64,000 nt of DNA, taken from contig NZ_SMFM01000001.1 of the NCBI RefSeq assembly GCF_004349085.1, positions 930,001-994,000 of the forward strand. Reading direction: 5' to 3'. This document shows, piece by piece, positions 7,255-17,658 of this stretch. This stretch comes from Flavobacterium caseinilyticum (GTDB lineage Bacteria; Bacteroidota; Bacteroidia; Flavobacteriales; Flavobacteriaceae). The notes under the pieces are model-generated. The model was not told the DNA's origin and searched no databases. It worked only from the letters and a program-made list of their open reading frames with translations. Both the position numbers and the translations under genes were made by a program. Every line of letters begins with the position of its first letter. The stretch's first letter is position 1.

Positions 7255-10026
7255 ATGAACATTTATAACGATTATCTAAAGGAAATCGAAGATAGAAAAA
7301 CTCAGGGACTTAACCCGAAGCCAATTGATAACGCTGATTTATTAAGCGATATCATCACTCAAATTAAAGATTCAGATAACGCAAATCGCGAAGATTCAAT
7401 TTCTTTTTTTATTTACAATACTGTTCCTGGTACAACACCAGCAGCTGGCGTGAAAGCTTCTTTTTTGAAGGAGATTGTTCTTGGTGAGTCAGTTGTGAAT
7501 GAAATAACACCAGCATTTGCATTAGAGTTGTTGTCGCACATGAAAGGTGGGCCATCAATCAAAGTTTTGCTGGACTTAGCTTTAGGGAATGATATTACAA
7601 TTGCTAAAGCAGCAGCAGAAGTATTAAAAACACAAGTCTATCTTTATGAGGCTGATACTGATCGCTTAGAGGCGGCATTTAAAAGCGGTAATGAGATTGC
7701 AAAAGATATTCTAGTGAGTTACGCTAAGGCAGAATTCTTTACGAAGTTGCCAGAGGTAGTTGAGGAAATTAAGGTTGTTACTTATGTTGCTGGTGAAGGA
7801 GATATTTCGACAGATTTACTTTCTCCGGGGAACCAAGCGCATTCACGTTCCGATCGTGAACTACATGGAAAATGTTTGATTTCGCCTGAAGCTCAAGATG
7901 AAATTAAAGCATTGCAAGCACAACACCCAGACAAATCGGTAATGTTGATTGCTGAAAAAGGAACTATGGGTGTAGGTTCTTCAAGAATGTCAGGAGTGAA
8001 TAATGTGGCGCTTTGGACAGGTAGAAAAGCAAGTCCTTATGTTCCATTCATAAACATAGCTCCAATTGTTGCCGGAACTAATGGTATTTCTCCAATTTTC
8101 CTTACTACTGTTGACGTTACTGGTGGTATTGGTCTTGATCTTCAAAACTGGGTAAAGAAAACAGATGCTTATGGAGCGGTTCTGCGTAATGAAAACGGTG
8201 AGCCTATTCTGGAAGAAGTTTATTCTGTTGCAACTGGAACAGTACTGACTATTAATACAAAAACAAAAAAACTTTACAACGGCGATAAAGAATTAATTGA
8301 TATTTCTAAGGCATTTACACCTCAGAAAATGGAATTTATTAAAGCTGGTGGGTCTTACGCTATTGTATTTGGAAAAAAACTACAAACTTTTGCTTCAAAG
8401 ACTTTAGGAATTGATATCGTACCGGTATTTGCTCCGTCAAAAGAGGTTTCTATTGAAGGACAAGGTCTTACGGCTGTAGAAAAAATATTTAATAAAAATG
8501 CAGTTGGTTCAACTCCGGGTAAAGTTTTACACGCAGGTTCCGATGTGCGTGTTACGGTAAATATCGTAGGATCACAAGATACGACTGGTTTGATGACTTC
8601 TCAGGAATTAGAGTCTATGGCTGCTACTGTGATTTCTCCAATTGTTGATGGTGCATACCAATCAGGTTGTCATACGGCATCAGTTTGGGATAATAAGTCT
8701 AAAGCAAACATTCCAAGATTGATGAAGTTCATGAATGATTTTGGTTTGATTACTGCTCGTGACCCTAAAGGGAGCTACCATGCAATGACAGATGTAATCC
8801 ACAAAGTTCTTAATGATATTACTGTTGATGAGTGGGCGATTATTATTGGCGGTGACTCTCATACAAGAATGTCTAAAGGGGTTGCTTTTGGAGCTGATTC
8901 AGGAACGGTGGCACTAGCATTAGCTACAGGTGAGGCTTCAATGCCAATTCCGGAGTCAGTAAAAGTTACCTTCAAAGGTGATATGAAACAATATATGGAT
9001 TTCCGTGATGTTGTTCATGCTACACAATCTCAAATGTTGAAGCAATTTGGTGGAGAGAATGTATTCCAAGGACGAATTATTGAGGTTCATTTAGGGACAC
9101 TTACAGCTGATCAAGCCTTTACCTTTACAGATTGGACAGCAGAGATGAAAGCGAAAGCTTCTATTTGTATTTCTGAGGATGATACTTTAATTGAATCATT
9201 AGAGATCGCAAAAGGAAGAATTCAGATCATGATTGATAAAGGAATGGATAATGAGAAGCAAGTCTTAAAAGGATTAATCGCTATCGCTAATAATAGAATT
9301 GCAGCAATCCAATCAGGTGAAAAACCAGCTTTGACTCCTGATGCTAATGCAAAATATTTTGCTGAAGTTGTAATCGATTTAGATATCGTTGCTGAACCTA
9401 TGATTGCAGATCCTGATGTGAATAACGCAGATGTTTCTAAGCGTTATACGCACGATACTATTAGACCGCTTTCTTTTTATGGCGGTGTGAAAAAAGTAGA
9501 TCTTGGTTTTGTAGGATCTTGTATGGTGCACAAAGGCGATTTGAAGATTCTTTCTCAGATGCTAAAAAACATAGATGAGCAATATGGTAAAGTAGAGTTT
9601 AAAGCACCGCTTGTCGTGGCGCCTCCTACATATAATATTGTAGATGAACTTAAAGCTGAAGGAGACTGGGAAGTTTTACAAAAGTATTCTGGTTTTGAAT
9701 TTGATGATAATGCTCCTAAAGGCGTAGCACGTACAGGATATGAAAATATACTATATCTTGAGCGTCCAGGCTGTAATTTATGTATGGGTAACCAAGAAAA
9801 AGCAGAAAAAGGAGATACTGTAATGGCAACATCCACGCGTCTTTTCCAAGGAAGAGTTGTTGAAGATACAGAAGGTAAAAAAGGAGAATCACTACTTTCA
9901 TCAACACCAGTTGTTGTATTGTCTACAATTTTAGGAAGAACTCCAACTCTTGACGAATACAAAGCTGCAGTAAAAGGTATAAATCTAACGCAGTTTGCAC
10001 CATCTCATAAGTTATTGGTTAGATAA
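7255..10026 (+). CDS. acnB: aconitate hydratase B
   Basis: AcnB isomerises citrate to isocitrate in the TCA cycle and, in some bacteria, hydrates 2-methyl-cis-aconitate. The N-terminus (DYLKEIEDRK, then a HEAT-like region up to about residue 160) is typical of AcnB and absent from other aconitases. The three [4Fe-4S] ligands are Cys756 (GSCMVH) and Cys840/Cys843 (CNLCMGN). At 923 aa it is somewhat longer than E. coli AcnB. It lies 128 bases upstream of a second, unrelated-type aconitase, with a terminator-like hairpin between, so the two are probably transcribed separately at least in part. Confidence 0.95.
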   Translation: MNIYNDYLKEIEDRKTQGLNPKPIDNADLLSDIITQIKDSDNANREDSISFFIYNTVPGTTPAAGVKASFLKEIVLGESVVNEITPAFALELLSHMKGGPSIKVLLDLALGNDITIAKAAAEVLKTQVYLYEADTDRLEAAFKSGNEIAKDILVSYAKAEFFTKLPEVVEEIKVVTYVAGEGDISTDLLSPGNQAHSRSDRELHGKCLISPEAQDEIKALQAQHPDKSVMLIAEKGTMGVGSSRMSGVNNVALWTGRKASPYVPFINIAPIVAGTNGISPIFLTTVDVTGGIGLDLQNWVKKTDAYGAVLRNENGEPILEEVYSVATGTVLTINTKTKKLYNGDKELIDISKAFTPQKMEFIKAGGSYAIVFGKKLQTFASKTLGIDIVPVFAPSKEVSIEGQGLTAVEKIFNKNAVGSTPGKVLHAGSDVRVTVNIVGSQDTTGLMTSQELESMAATVISPIVDGAYQSGCHTASVWDNKSKANIPRLMKFMNDFGLITARDPKGSYHAMTDVIHKVLNDITVDEWAIIIGGDSHTRMSKGVAFGADSGTVALALATGEASMPIPESVKVTFKGDMKQYMDFRDVVHATQSQMLKQFGGENVFQGRIIEVHLGTLTADQAFTFTDWTAEMKAKASICISEDDTLIESLEIAKGRIQIMIDKGMDNEKQVLKGLIAIANNRIAAIQSGEKPALTPDANAKYFAEVVIDLDIVAEPMIADPDVNNADVSKRYTHDTIRPLSFYGGVKKVDLGFVGSCMVHKGDLKILSQMLKNIDEQYGKVEFKAPLVVAPPTYNIVDELKAEGDWEVLQKYSGFEFDDNAPKGVARTGYENILYLERPGCNLCMGNQEKAEKGDTVMATSTRLFQGRVVEDTEGKKGESLLSSTPVVVLSTILGRTPTLDEYKAAVKGINLTQFAPSHKLLVR

Positions 10027-10050
10027 CAACTGATTTTTGTTAATTATATC

Positions 10051-10088
10051 AAAAAGCTTGAGTCTTTCAACAGACTTAGGCTTTTTTT
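10051..10088 (+). terminator. terminator between the two aconitase genes
   Basis: AAAAAGC-TTGAGTCT pairs with AGACTTAGGCTTTTT, with two G-T wobbles and one mismatch, and a T-run follows. It suggests acnB and the downstream gene are at least partly uncoupled. Confidence 0.7.
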
Positions 10089-10154
10089 ATTTTAATAGGT
10101 CTTCTGTTTTTTGTACCTTGTGGTTTTAAAGATAATAACAGAAAAAAATTAGAT

Positions 10155-12422
10155 ATGGCTTTTGATATTGAAATGATTAAAAAAGTGTATGACAACATGA
10201 CAACTCGTGTTGATAAAGCACGCGAAATAGTTGGACGTCCTCTTACCTTGACAGAGAAAATTTTGTATAATCACCTTTGGGATGGAATGCCATCTACTGC
10301 TTTTGGGCGAGGTGTGGATTATGTAGATTTTGCCCCGGACAGAGTTGCTTGTCAAGATGCAACTGCTCAAATGGCTTTATTGCAATTCATGCACGCCGGT
10401 AAAAAGAAAGTTGCAGTTCCTACAACAGTACACTGTGATCACTTGATCCAGGCAAAAGTAGATGCAAAAACCGATTTGGCCAGAGCAAAGACACAAAGCA
10501 ATGAAGTATTTGAATTTCTTTCTTCAGTATCTAATAAATATGGAATTGGTTTCTGGAAACCAGGAGCAGGAATTATTCACCAAGTAGTACTTGAAAACTA
10601 TGCTTTCCCTGGTGGAATGATGATTGGTACCGATTCTCACACTGTAAATGCAGGTGGTTTAGGAATGATAGCAATTGGTGTTGGTGGTGCTGATGCGGTT
10701 GATGTTATGTCAGGAATGGCTTGGGAATTAAAATTTCCTAAATTAATTGGAGTAAAATTAACTGGAAAACTTTCCGGTTGGACAGCTCCAAAAGACGTTA
10801 TCCTTAAAGTAGCTGGAATTCTTACCGTAAAAGGTGGAACGGGAGCTATCGTTGAGTATTTTGGTGAAGGTGCAACTTCTATGTCTTGTACTGGAAAAGG
10901 AACAATCTGTAATATGGGTGCCGAAATTGGTGCGACCACTTCTACATTTGGTTATGACGATTCTATGAGCCGTTATTTGCGTTCTACAAATAGAGCTGAT
11001 GTTGCGGATGCAGCGGATAAAATTGCTCCATATTTAACAGGTGATGCTGAAGTGTACGCTAATCCAGAATTGTATTTTGACCAAGTAATAGAAATCAACT
11101 TAGACGAATTAGAGCCACATTTAAACGGACCTTACACTCCAGATTTAGCGACTCCAATTTCGAAAATGAAAGAGGAAGCGATCAAAAATAACTGGCCTAT
11201 GAGAATCGAAGTAGGTTTGATCGGTTCTTGTACGAACTCTTCTTACGAGGATATTGCTCGCGCAGCTTCAATAGCCAAACAAGTTACCGATAAAAAATTA
11301 AAATTAAAATCAAAATTCACGATCACTCCAGGTTCTGAGGTGGTTCGTTATACAATCGAGCGTGACGGTTTTATCGATACTTTCGATAAGATTGGTGCGA
11401 CGGTATTTGCTAATGCGTGCGGACCATGTATCGGAATGTGGGATAGAGAAGGAGCAGAAAAAGAAGAACGCAACACAATCGTTCACTCTTTCAACCGTAA
11501 CTTCTCAAAACGTGCAGATGGAAATCCAAACACTTTGGCTTTCGTAGGTTCACCGGAATTGGTAACGGCTTTGGCAATTGCCGGAGATTTAAGTTTCAAT
11601 CCTTTAACTGATACCTTAATAAACGAAGATGGTGAAGAAGTGATGTTAGAAGTGCCAACAGGCGACGAATTACCGAAAAACGGATTTGATGCGGAAGACC
11701 CGGGTTTTCAAGCACCGGCAGAAGATGGTTCAGGTGTCCAAATCGCGGTTAGTGAAACTTCAGAAAGACTGCAATTATTAGCACCATTCTTACCTTGGGA
11801 TGGAAAAAACATCACAGGTGCTAAATTATTGATCAAAGCTTTCGGAAAATGTACAACAGATCACATCTCTATGGCTGGACCATGGTTGCGATTCCGTGGA
11901 CATCTAGATAATATTTCTAATAATATGTTGATTGGTGCTATCAATGCTTTCAACCAAAAACCAAATACAGTGAAAAATCAGCTGACGGGTACTTACGATG
12001 CAGTTCCTGCTGTAGCGCGTGCTTACAAAGCAGCTGGTGTTCCTTCAATCGTTGTTGGGGATCATAATTACGGCGAAGGATCTTCTCGTGAGCATGCAGC
12101 AATGGAGCCTCGTTTCTTAGGTGTGAAAGCGGTTTTGGTAAAATCATTTGCTCGTATCCACGAAACAAACCTTAAAAAACAAGGTCTTTTAGGATTGACA
12201 TTTGCTACTGAATCTGATTACGATAAAATCCAGGAGGATGATACGATCAACTTCACAGATTTAGTTGATTTTGCTCCAGGAAAACCACTAACACTTGAAT
12301 TCGTTCATGCGGATGGAACAAAAGATATTATTTTGGCAAACCATACTTATAACGAAGGGCAAATTGGTTGGTTCGTTGCCGGTTCTGCATTAAACCTGAT
12401 TGCTGCTGCAGGAAAAGCATAA
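10155..12422 (+). CDS. aconitate hydratase, mitochondrial type
   Basis: This second aconitase is 755 aa and of the eukaryotic mitochondrial type. Cluster ligands are Cys359 (GSCTNSS) and Cys422/Cys425 (ACGPCIG). The swivel domain carries [19 protein letters not shown] and [15 protein letters not shown], which hold the substrate-binding Ser and Arg residues. It lacks the AcnB N-terminal HEAT-like domain, so the tandem arrangement is not a recent duplication. The start [13 protein letters not shown] is the first good ATG. It probably supplies the same TCA step under other conditions, for instance iron or oxidative stress, by analogy with the E. coli acnA/acnB pair; that role is inferred. Confidence 0.94.
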   Translation: MAFDIEMIKKVYDNMTTRVDKAREIVGRPLTLTEKILYNHLWDGMPSTAFGRGVDYVDFAPDRVACQDATAQMALLQFMHAGKKKVAVPTTVHCDHLIQAKVDAKTDLARAKTQSNEVFEFLSSVSNKYGIGFWKPGAGIIHQVVLENYAFPGGMMIGTDSHTVNAGGLGMIAIGVGGADAVDVMSGMAWELKFPKLIGVKLTGKLSGWTAPKDVILKVAGILTVKGGTGAIVEYFGEGATSMSCTGKGTICNMGAEIGATTSTFGYDDSMSRYLRSTNRADVADAADKIAPYLTGDAEVYANPELYFDQVIEINLDELEPHLNGPYTPDLATPISKMKEEAIKNNWPMRIEVGLIGSCTNSSYEDIARAASIAKQVTDKKLKLKSKFTITPGSEVVRYTIERDGFIDTFDKIGATVFANACGPCIGMWDREGAEKEERNTIVHSFNRNFSKRADGNPNTLAFVGSPELVTALAIAGDLSFNPLTDTLINEDGEEVMLEVPTGDELPKNGFDAEDPGFQAPAEDGSGVQIAVSETSERLQLLAPFLPWDGKNITGAKLLIKAFGKCTTDHISMAGPWLRFRGHLDNISNNMLIGAINAFNQKPNTVKNQLTGTYDAVPAVARAYKAAGVPSIVVGDHNYGEGSSREHAAMEPRFLGVKAVLVKSFARIHETNLKKQGLLGLTFATESDYDKIQEDDTINFTDLVDFAPGKPLTLEFVHADGTKDIILANHTYNEGQIGWFVAGSALNLIAAAGKA

Positions 12423-12444
12423 GCATTTAAATAATTTACTACTA

Positions 12445-12474
12445 AAACTCTCAGGGAAACTTGAGAGTTTTTTA
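12445..12474 (+). terminator. terminator after the second aconitase
   Basis: AAAACTCTCA and TGAGAGTTTT form a perfect 10-bp stem, followed by Ts. Confidence 0.85.
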
Positions 12475-12490
12475 TTTTGAATTAATATAA

Positions 12491-12640
12491 GGAGCTATTT
12501 CCTGCTGACCGTTTCAAGCTTTTTCGCTGAACTGCTTTTTTCCAAGACAAGAAAAGGAGCTTCCGCTGGTCGCTCTTTTTTGCCAAGAAAAAATGCAATT
12601 CCACTTCAAAAGGCTTTGCACTCACATCAGGGCTAGCGTT
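12491..12640 (+). repeat. dispersed spacer repeat, diverged copy
   Basis: The left end GGAGCTATTTCCTGCTGACC and the right end ATCAGGGCTAG correspond to the ends of the elements at 39661-39756 and 61207-61337. The interior differs and includes a segment (12551-12584) that recurs near 54932. It lies in the 622-base gap between the second aconitase and the LysM protein. The rest of the gap is plain AT-rich sequence without a clear promoter. Confidence 0.7.
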
Positions 12641-13044
12641 TTGACTCTGAATAGCGGTTTTGAAATCCGAACGAATAATTTTTGCAACAGCGGTTTTAAT
12701 GCGAAAATCTAAATTTAACTACCTGTTTTTCTGGTTTAGATGCAATTTAAAAACAAAAAGGTAGTTATTATATAAGTATTTGTAAAAGTTTTGATAGAAA
12801 ATGTCGTTTTTTTAATTATAAAGTTTAAATTAGCTTTTTGTGAATTTGAACAATTGTATGGAAGGATTGGGAATCAACTTGAATTCCAATTTTGTGATTC
12901 TTCCTCTTTTTTTTAATTAAATATTTTTTACAATCAGTATTTCTTAAAGACTTTTAAGAAATCAATAGCAGCGATATTCATTAGATATATCCCGAAATCG
13001 CTGTTAGCAATAAAAATGGGATTGGTAATTTAAAGGATGTAATT

Positions 13045-14556
13045 ATGAGGTATGTATTAATTTTAGTGTTCGTTTTTTTAAATAGTATTACTGCTTTTTC
13101 TCAGGAAAATTATAAAAAGCACACCGTCTCCAAAGGTGAAACAATTTCAGAGATTGCTGAAAAATACGATGTTAAAATAAAGGATATCTACAAATTAAAT
13201 ACCAATGCCAAAAATCTTTTAAAACTTAATTCGGTACTCTTAATTCCTATTATTCAAACAAAGAGTACAAAAACTGCTTCCCGCACAAAAACAAATATTC
13301 CCGCTACAACACATGAGATTCTTGCTAAAGAAACATTATATGGCCTTTCTAAACAATACGGCGTCACTGTTGAAGAATTGAATCAGGCGAATCCTTCACT
13401 CGCTTCTTCAGAATTACAAATTGGCCAAAAAATAAATATTCCAGCTAACGCAATTCCAACTGAAAAATTAGCCGTTTTACCAGCAAAACAGACTTCATCA
13501 AACAAAGGAATTGTTAAACAAGTAAACGAGCCTGCACCTTCTGAAACGTTTACTTGGGAAGTGTTGCCACAAGAAACGAAATATTCCATCACGAAAAAAT
13601 ACGGAATCACAATTAAAGAATTTGATAAAGCGAATCCAAATTTAGGCGTTAAAGCGCTGAGAGTTGGTCAGAAAATTAATATTCCAGGGACTCTTTCAGT
13701 TAACGCAGAAACAGCTTTGCTATCAGTGAAAACTACTGATTTACCTAAAGTTGCAATCAAAAATGATGCTGCACTTCCAGTAATTGCAGCAAAAACAGAA
13801 GAAGCGGTAGATTCAAAATCTAATTTAGTTTTAAATGGAACTGAAAGTAAAATACTTGTTCAGACCACCACATCTGAAAATAGTGTACCACTTATTACTG
13901 TGCGCGAAGTATTGCCAAAGGAGACAAAATATGCCATCGCAAAGCAATACGGAATTACTGTTCAGGAATTAGAAAGACAAAATCCAGAGATCAAAAAGGC
14001 GCTTCCGGTTGGGTACAAATTGAATATTGCCACAAACAAATTACCTTCAGAAAGTGTTGCTTTTCAAACCAATTTCAAAATAGAAGATTCTACCAATAGA
14101 AATGAACAAAATAGGATATCTGAAAATAACTCCGGGGAATTTAAAACAAATTTAAAGCCTACTTTTAGCCATGATTTTTTGGATCAACTAATTGATCACG
14201 CGTCAGAAAATATTGGTTCTCGATACCGTACAGGTGGGATGTCGAAATCAGGATTTGACTGTTCTGGTTTGATGTGTACTACTTTTGGTGCTTTTGATAT
14301 TAAACTACCAAGAACATCTCGTGAACAATCTAGCATTGGAACTAAAATTAATACAGAAGAAGCTCAAAAAGGCGATCTGATTTTCTTCAAAACAAATGGA
14401 AGAAGTCAAATTAATCACGTAGGTATGGTGGTTGAAGTTTGCGAAGGCGAAATTAAATTTATTCACTCGTCGGTGAGTAATGGAGTTATTATTTCCTCGA
14501 CAAAAGAAAAATACTATGAGAAAAATTTCTCGCAGATAAATAGAGTCCTGCAATAA
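13045..14556 (+). CDS. LysM and NlpC/P60 peptidoglycan hydrolase
   Basis: This is a secreted endopeptidase that should cut stem peptides of peptidoglycan. After a signal peptide (about residues 1-20) come four LysM modules at about 24-68, 90-132, 172-214 and 282-326, joined by Ser/Thr/Lys-rich linkers. The C-terminal NlpC/P60 domain (about 385-503) has catalytic Cys406 in FDCSGL, His458 in NHVGM and third polar residue His474 in FIHSS. The first three LysM copies end in a near-identical (IGQ/VGQ)KINIP pattern, a sign of internal duplication. It is a single gene between spacers. The family call is firm; whether it acts in division or turnover cannot be told. Confidence 0.93.
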   Translation: MRYVLILVFVFLNSITAFSQENYKKHTVSKGETISEIAEKYDVKIKDIYKLNTNAKNLLKLNSVLLIPIIQTKSTKTASRTKTNIPATTHEILAKETLYGLSKQYGVTVEELNQANPSLASSELQIGQKINIPANAIPTEKLAVLPAKQTSSNKGIVKQVNEPAPSETFTWEVLPQETKYSITKKYGITIKEFDKANPNLGVKALRVGQKINIPGTLSVNAETALLSVKTTDLPKVAIKNDAALPVIAAKTEEAVDSKSNLVLNGTESKILVQTTTSENSVPLITVREVLPKETKYAIAKQYGITVQELERQNPEIKKALPVGYKLNIATNKLPSESVAFQTNFKIEDSTNRNEQNRISENNSGEFKTNLKPTFSHDFLDQLIDHASENIGSRYRTGGMSKSGFDCSGLMCTTFGAFDIKLPRTSREQSSIGTKINTEEAQKGDLIFFKTNGRSQINHVGMVVEVCEGEIKFIHSSVSNGVIISSTKEKYYEKNFSQINRVLQ

Positions 14557-14584
14557 TAGTAATCGAAAAAATAAATTAAATTAA

Positions 14585-14619
14585 ATGAAAAACGCTCCAA
14601 TACATGGAGCGTTTTTCAT
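14585..14619. terminator. bidirectional intrinsic terminator
   Basis: A perfect 15-bp stem (ATGAAAAACGCTCCA / TGGAGCGTTTTTCAT) with a 5-base loop sits between two converging genes. Confidence 0.9.
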
Positions 14620-14623
14620 TTTT

Positions 14624-15133
14624 CTAGATTTTTATTTCTCCTTCACTGCCACTTATAAAATTGTTACCAGTGACCACTGAGGCGGCCATTTTTAGAAAAT
14701 TAACCATCTGGTTGCCGTCCGTATCCCAAAAGTACGCGCTTGTAGGCTTAACTTTAATGACAGAAATGTTAGGGTCGTTTTTACCTTCTTTGAACCATAT
14801 ATTTACAACTGGTGTCCAAAGCTCTTCTATTTTTTCACGGTCGGTACTAATTGTTGCTTCACCGTTCACAACCATATAGCTACCTTTTCCCGGATGTGCA
14901 AAAAATAATTGTACTGTAGCGTCTTGTTCGATTTCTTTGTTTTTAACGCTATCTTTTTCACTGAAAAACCAAATATTTCCTTCGTCACATACTTTTACTG
15001 CACCCATTGGTCTGGTAGTCGCTCCATCATTATCCTTTAAATTGGTACAAAAAAGACAAGTATTGATTTCTTCAACCAAACTTTTAAGTTTATCGATCCC
15101 TTCAACGGTATGTTCATTAGCTTTATCACTCAT
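14624..15133 (-). CDS. pyridoxamine 5'-phosphate oxidase-like FMN-binding stress protein
   Basis: This 169-aa protein belongs to the split-barrel flavin group related to general stress protein 26. Typical segments are CLFCTNL, RPMGAVKVCDEGNIWFFSE, KNKEI, GKGSYMVVNGEA, LWTPVVNIWF and KPTSAYFWD. These form the six-stranded FMN-binding barrel and the C-terminal tail of the family. It is cytoplasmic, with no signal peptide. Substrates of this group are mostly unknown, and a role in redox or nitrosative stress is only inferred from the family. It appears monocistronic. Confidence 0.85.
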   Translation of the reverse strand: MSDKANEHTVEGIDKLKSLVEEINTCLFCTNLKDNDGATTRPMGAVKVCDEGNIWFFSEKDSVKNKEIEQDATVQLFFAHPGKGSYMVVNGEATISTDREKIEELWTPVVNIWFKEGKNDPNISVIKVKPTSAYFWDTDGNQMVNFLKMAASVVTGNNFISGSEGEIKI

Positions 15134-15448
15134 AATCTTAAATTTTATTTCGATTAGTATTCATTGTATATTGATTCTACCAAAGTTGGGAAATTTAAAA
15201 GAAAAATTCATTACACAATTCAGCGTAAAAGTTTCAATTTTCACATATCACGATGTAAAGTTTTTTTTTGGCCTTGCTTTATTTAACGTGAATGATTCTT
15301 TAAAAAGTAACGCCAAAGTAATTTTTTTCCAAACGAATTCAGCTTTTGCTTACTTTGTTGGAAAGTTTTGCAGAACCGAAAAAAAAAAGAATTAAAAATA
15401 TAGTTTTTATATACTAGTTAAGCTGATGAATTTGTCACTTGGTAATAT
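15134..15448. other. intergenic region, no feature seen
   Basis: This 315-base AT-rich gap separates two minus-strand genes. I see no TAnnTTTG element, terminator, repeat or credible ORF. Confidence 0.4.
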
Positions 15449-16501
15449 TTAGCCATGTAGTAACACGCCATTTATTATTTTGATCCATTCCTCTTTGTTG
15501 CCGATAGTAGTATTTATGGCGACACTATTATTATTGTACGGTTCGTATGTTTTTAGATTATCACGCGAAAATAGTCCTATGGTTGGCGTTTGTGCAGAAC
15601 TGGCTAAATGCATAATACCGCTGTCAGCTCCCACAAAAAGAACAGTGTTGGCAATTACAGATCCAATTTCCCGAATGTCTTTACTATAAAAGGTAGGGGC
15701 TTTAAATCCGATCTGTGAAATATTTTCGACGGGTAAAACTTCAATGATATTGTAATTCGGGAAGGTTGTTTGCAGGAGCTGATAAAATTCATCCCACCAA
15801 GACTCGGAATAGCATTTGTCCGAGGTAGCGTAGGTAAAGATTGAAATGGTCTTTTTATCATTCTTTACAAGGTCGCTCACAATTTTTTGACCTTCGGCAA
15901 TTTCAGATAGATTTAATTTAAGATCTAATGATGGAACTGGATTGCTGTTAGCAGCGATTCCTAATTTGGTTAAAAAATTCCGAAACTCATAAACTGGGTA
16001 TTTCGCAATGTGTCCATAATCGTCAAATTGTAACTGTAAATCTTCGTCAGCTGCTCCAAAAAATTTATATTTTGCATCAGCAAATTTTGCTGATAATCTG
16101 CCGGACGATGATCCTTTGTCTACATTAATAACCACATCATATTTTTGCTTTTTAATTTTTATCCAAACTTGAAAATAATCCGTTAAATTTTTAAAAGGTT
16201 TTTTAGGGAGTTCGATGAAATCATTAATATTTGAATAATTTTTGAATACAATTGGTGCTAAACCACCTTTTACAAACAAATCAATTTTACATTCCGGAAA
16301 AGTAGCGATCACGTCTTGAACCAAAGGTGTAATAAGTAATAGATTTCCTAGTCTGTGATTGGGTCTCGAAATCAGAACTTTTTTAATCTCCACTTTTTGA
16401 GTTAAATCAATATTTTGAATCGTTTGAGAGCTGCCGATATTTTTGGTCAGGCTCTTCGTCACGATTTTTCTGATCACATTTACTTTTTTTAAGAAACTCA
16501 T
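15449..16501 (-). CDS. glycosyltransferase family 9 (heptosyltransferase-like)
   Basis: GT9 enzymes transfer heptose or other sugars from ADP- or UDP-sugars to the LPS core on the inner face of the membrane. The N-terminal Rossmann half begins with VLISRPNHRLGNLLLITPLV (residues 43-62), matching the family's R..a.GD.l..tP pattern. The C-terminal half carries FVGADSGIMHLASSAQTPTIGLFS, the sugar-nucleotide site. At 350 aa it is of family length. It stands alone rather than in an LPS cluster, so its acceptor cannot be inferred. Confidence 0.88.
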   Translation of the reverse strand: MSFLKKVNVIRKIVTKSLTKNIGSSQTIQNIDLTQKVEIKKVLISRPNHRLGNLLLITPLVQDVIATFPECKIDLFVKGGLAPIVFKNYSNINDFIELPKKPFKNLTDYFQVWIKIKKQKYDVVINVDKGSSSGRLSAKFADAKYKFFGAADEDLQLQFDDYGHIAKYPVYEFRNFLTKLGIAANSNPVPSLDLKLNLSEIAEGQKIVSDLVKNDKKTISIFTYATSDKCYSESWWDEFYQLLQTTFPNYNIIEVLPVENISQIGFKAPTFYSKDIREIGSVIANTVLFVGADSGIMHLASSAQTPTIGLFSRDNLKTYEPYNNNSVAINTTIGNKEEWIKIINGVLLHG

Positions 16502-16935
16502 GTTTTTAAAATATTATTGATATTGTAACTCTTGTTTTTAAAATTATTTGCGATAGTACGCTATAAAAAAATAAATACTATGTAAAACGTACTAAGTGCC
16601 CGACAAATGTACAATATAGATGGAAATAATTGCCCGCAGATTACTAAATTTAAATAAGCAAGAAAGAGTTTTAAGTTGTGTAAGCGGCAACTGTTTTTGA
16701 TAAAAATGATATTACATTGTCGTCTGCTGAATTGTGTATGATTTTTGTTTTAACAAACGGCAATTGTATTATCTTATATTCATTTGTGGTCAGAGATTAC
16801 GAAGGGTAGATCAGTAGTATAGCATTAATTATATATCAGGGAACATGATTTGAAAATAGAAGGCTGGCTTGCAGTTACCAAAATGTCTAAAATCATGTAT
16901 TTTATTAAAGTAAAAGTACCTTCATAAAGATTGCA
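16502..16935. other. intergenic region with one candidate promoter
   Basis: This 434-base gap holds a minus-strand -7 element (TACATTTG) at 16604-16611, about 95 bases upstream of the GT9 gene. Nothing else is recognisable. Confidence 0.4.
16604..16611 (-). promoter_or_regulatory. candidate -7 element for the GT9 gene
   Basis: TACATTTG on the minus strand fits TAnnTTTG. No -33 TTG was found at the expected distance. Confidence 0.35.
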
Positions 16936-17658
16936 TCAAGGTTGGTGGATTATTTCAATGGAATAGAATGGGTTGTTGATTTTTACCTTGGTGCAGACAC
17001 CGTTTTGGTAGTAAAAACTATTTGTGTTTCCATCTGCAAACTTAATTTTATAGCCTCCGTCATTCATTTTTGTAAGGTTGATATAGCATTGCTGCTTATC
17101 AGAGTATACTGATTTTACGGTCAGAGGCTCCTTAAAATAGAGGCTTAACACGTTGCAGTCAATCAAGGGCAGGTTTAATTTCTCCTTTTCACCATTTTCT
17201 GTTACCACATATTTATCTTCCACTAATAAGGTTTGTTTGTCCATTTTGGTTGCGCCATTAGTTTTTCTGAATTGTGAGGAATAAATAAGTTTTCCATTTT
17301 CAAAAATTGCAGATTCTTTTACCAGAACCGTAATCAGAAATAGCAGGTGGGTTTTTATTTCAGAAGTCAGCATTAGATTTGATTTAGTGCCAATGATTTT
17401 TTTTTCAAGTTGTAAATGACCAATGTCATTGCCACCTCGTATAATTTTATAATTCATTTGGGTACTTTGAGCTTTTGCCAGTATTGAAAAAAAGAAAAAT
17501 AGAATGGAAAGAATAATTGAAAAATTTTTATAGAAATCAAGTTGCTGAAAATCATGTAATAATAAAGGCGTCTTTAACCATTTTTGGCTGTGGCTATTTT
17601 TTATAAAAATGTAAATCAGATTGATTGCCATGATTACTTTTTTAATGTGATGAACCAA
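16936..17658 (-). CDS. exported protein, DUF6134-like
   Basis: The 240-aa frame has a hydrophobic export segment (about residues 47-60, FSIILSILFFFFSIL) ending in AKAQS, followed by a beta-rich domain: RGGNDIGHL, KTHLLFLITVLVKESAIFENGKL, SSQFRKTNGATK and FYYQNGVCTKV. This resembles DUF6134 as I remember it; no activity is known for that family. The export segment lies unusually deep in the frame and no ATG comes close before it. The true start is therefore uncertain: 17658, 17631, or a non-ATG codon. Confidence 0.6.
   Translation of the reverse strand: MVHHIKKVIMAINLIYIFIKNSHSQKWLKTPLLLHDFQQLDFYKNFSIILSILFFFFSILAKAQSTQMNYKIIRGGNDIGHLQLEKKIIGTKSNLMLTSEIKTHLLFLITVLVKESAIFENGKLIYSSQFRKTNGATKMDKQTLLVEDKYVVTENGEKEKLNLPLIDCNVLSLYFKEPLTVKSVYSDKQQCYINLTKMNDGGYKIKFADGNTNSFYYQNGVCTKVKINNPFYSIEIIHQP

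Noticed and set aside
9555..9962. 135-aa open frame on the minus strand within acnB
   Set aside because: It is antisense to strongly conserved acnB sequence, including a cluster-ligand region.
14937..15395. 152-aa plus-strand frame
   Set aside because: Its first part is antisense to the FMN-barrel gene and the rest is AT-rich spacer; the hydrophobic look comes from T-rich codons.
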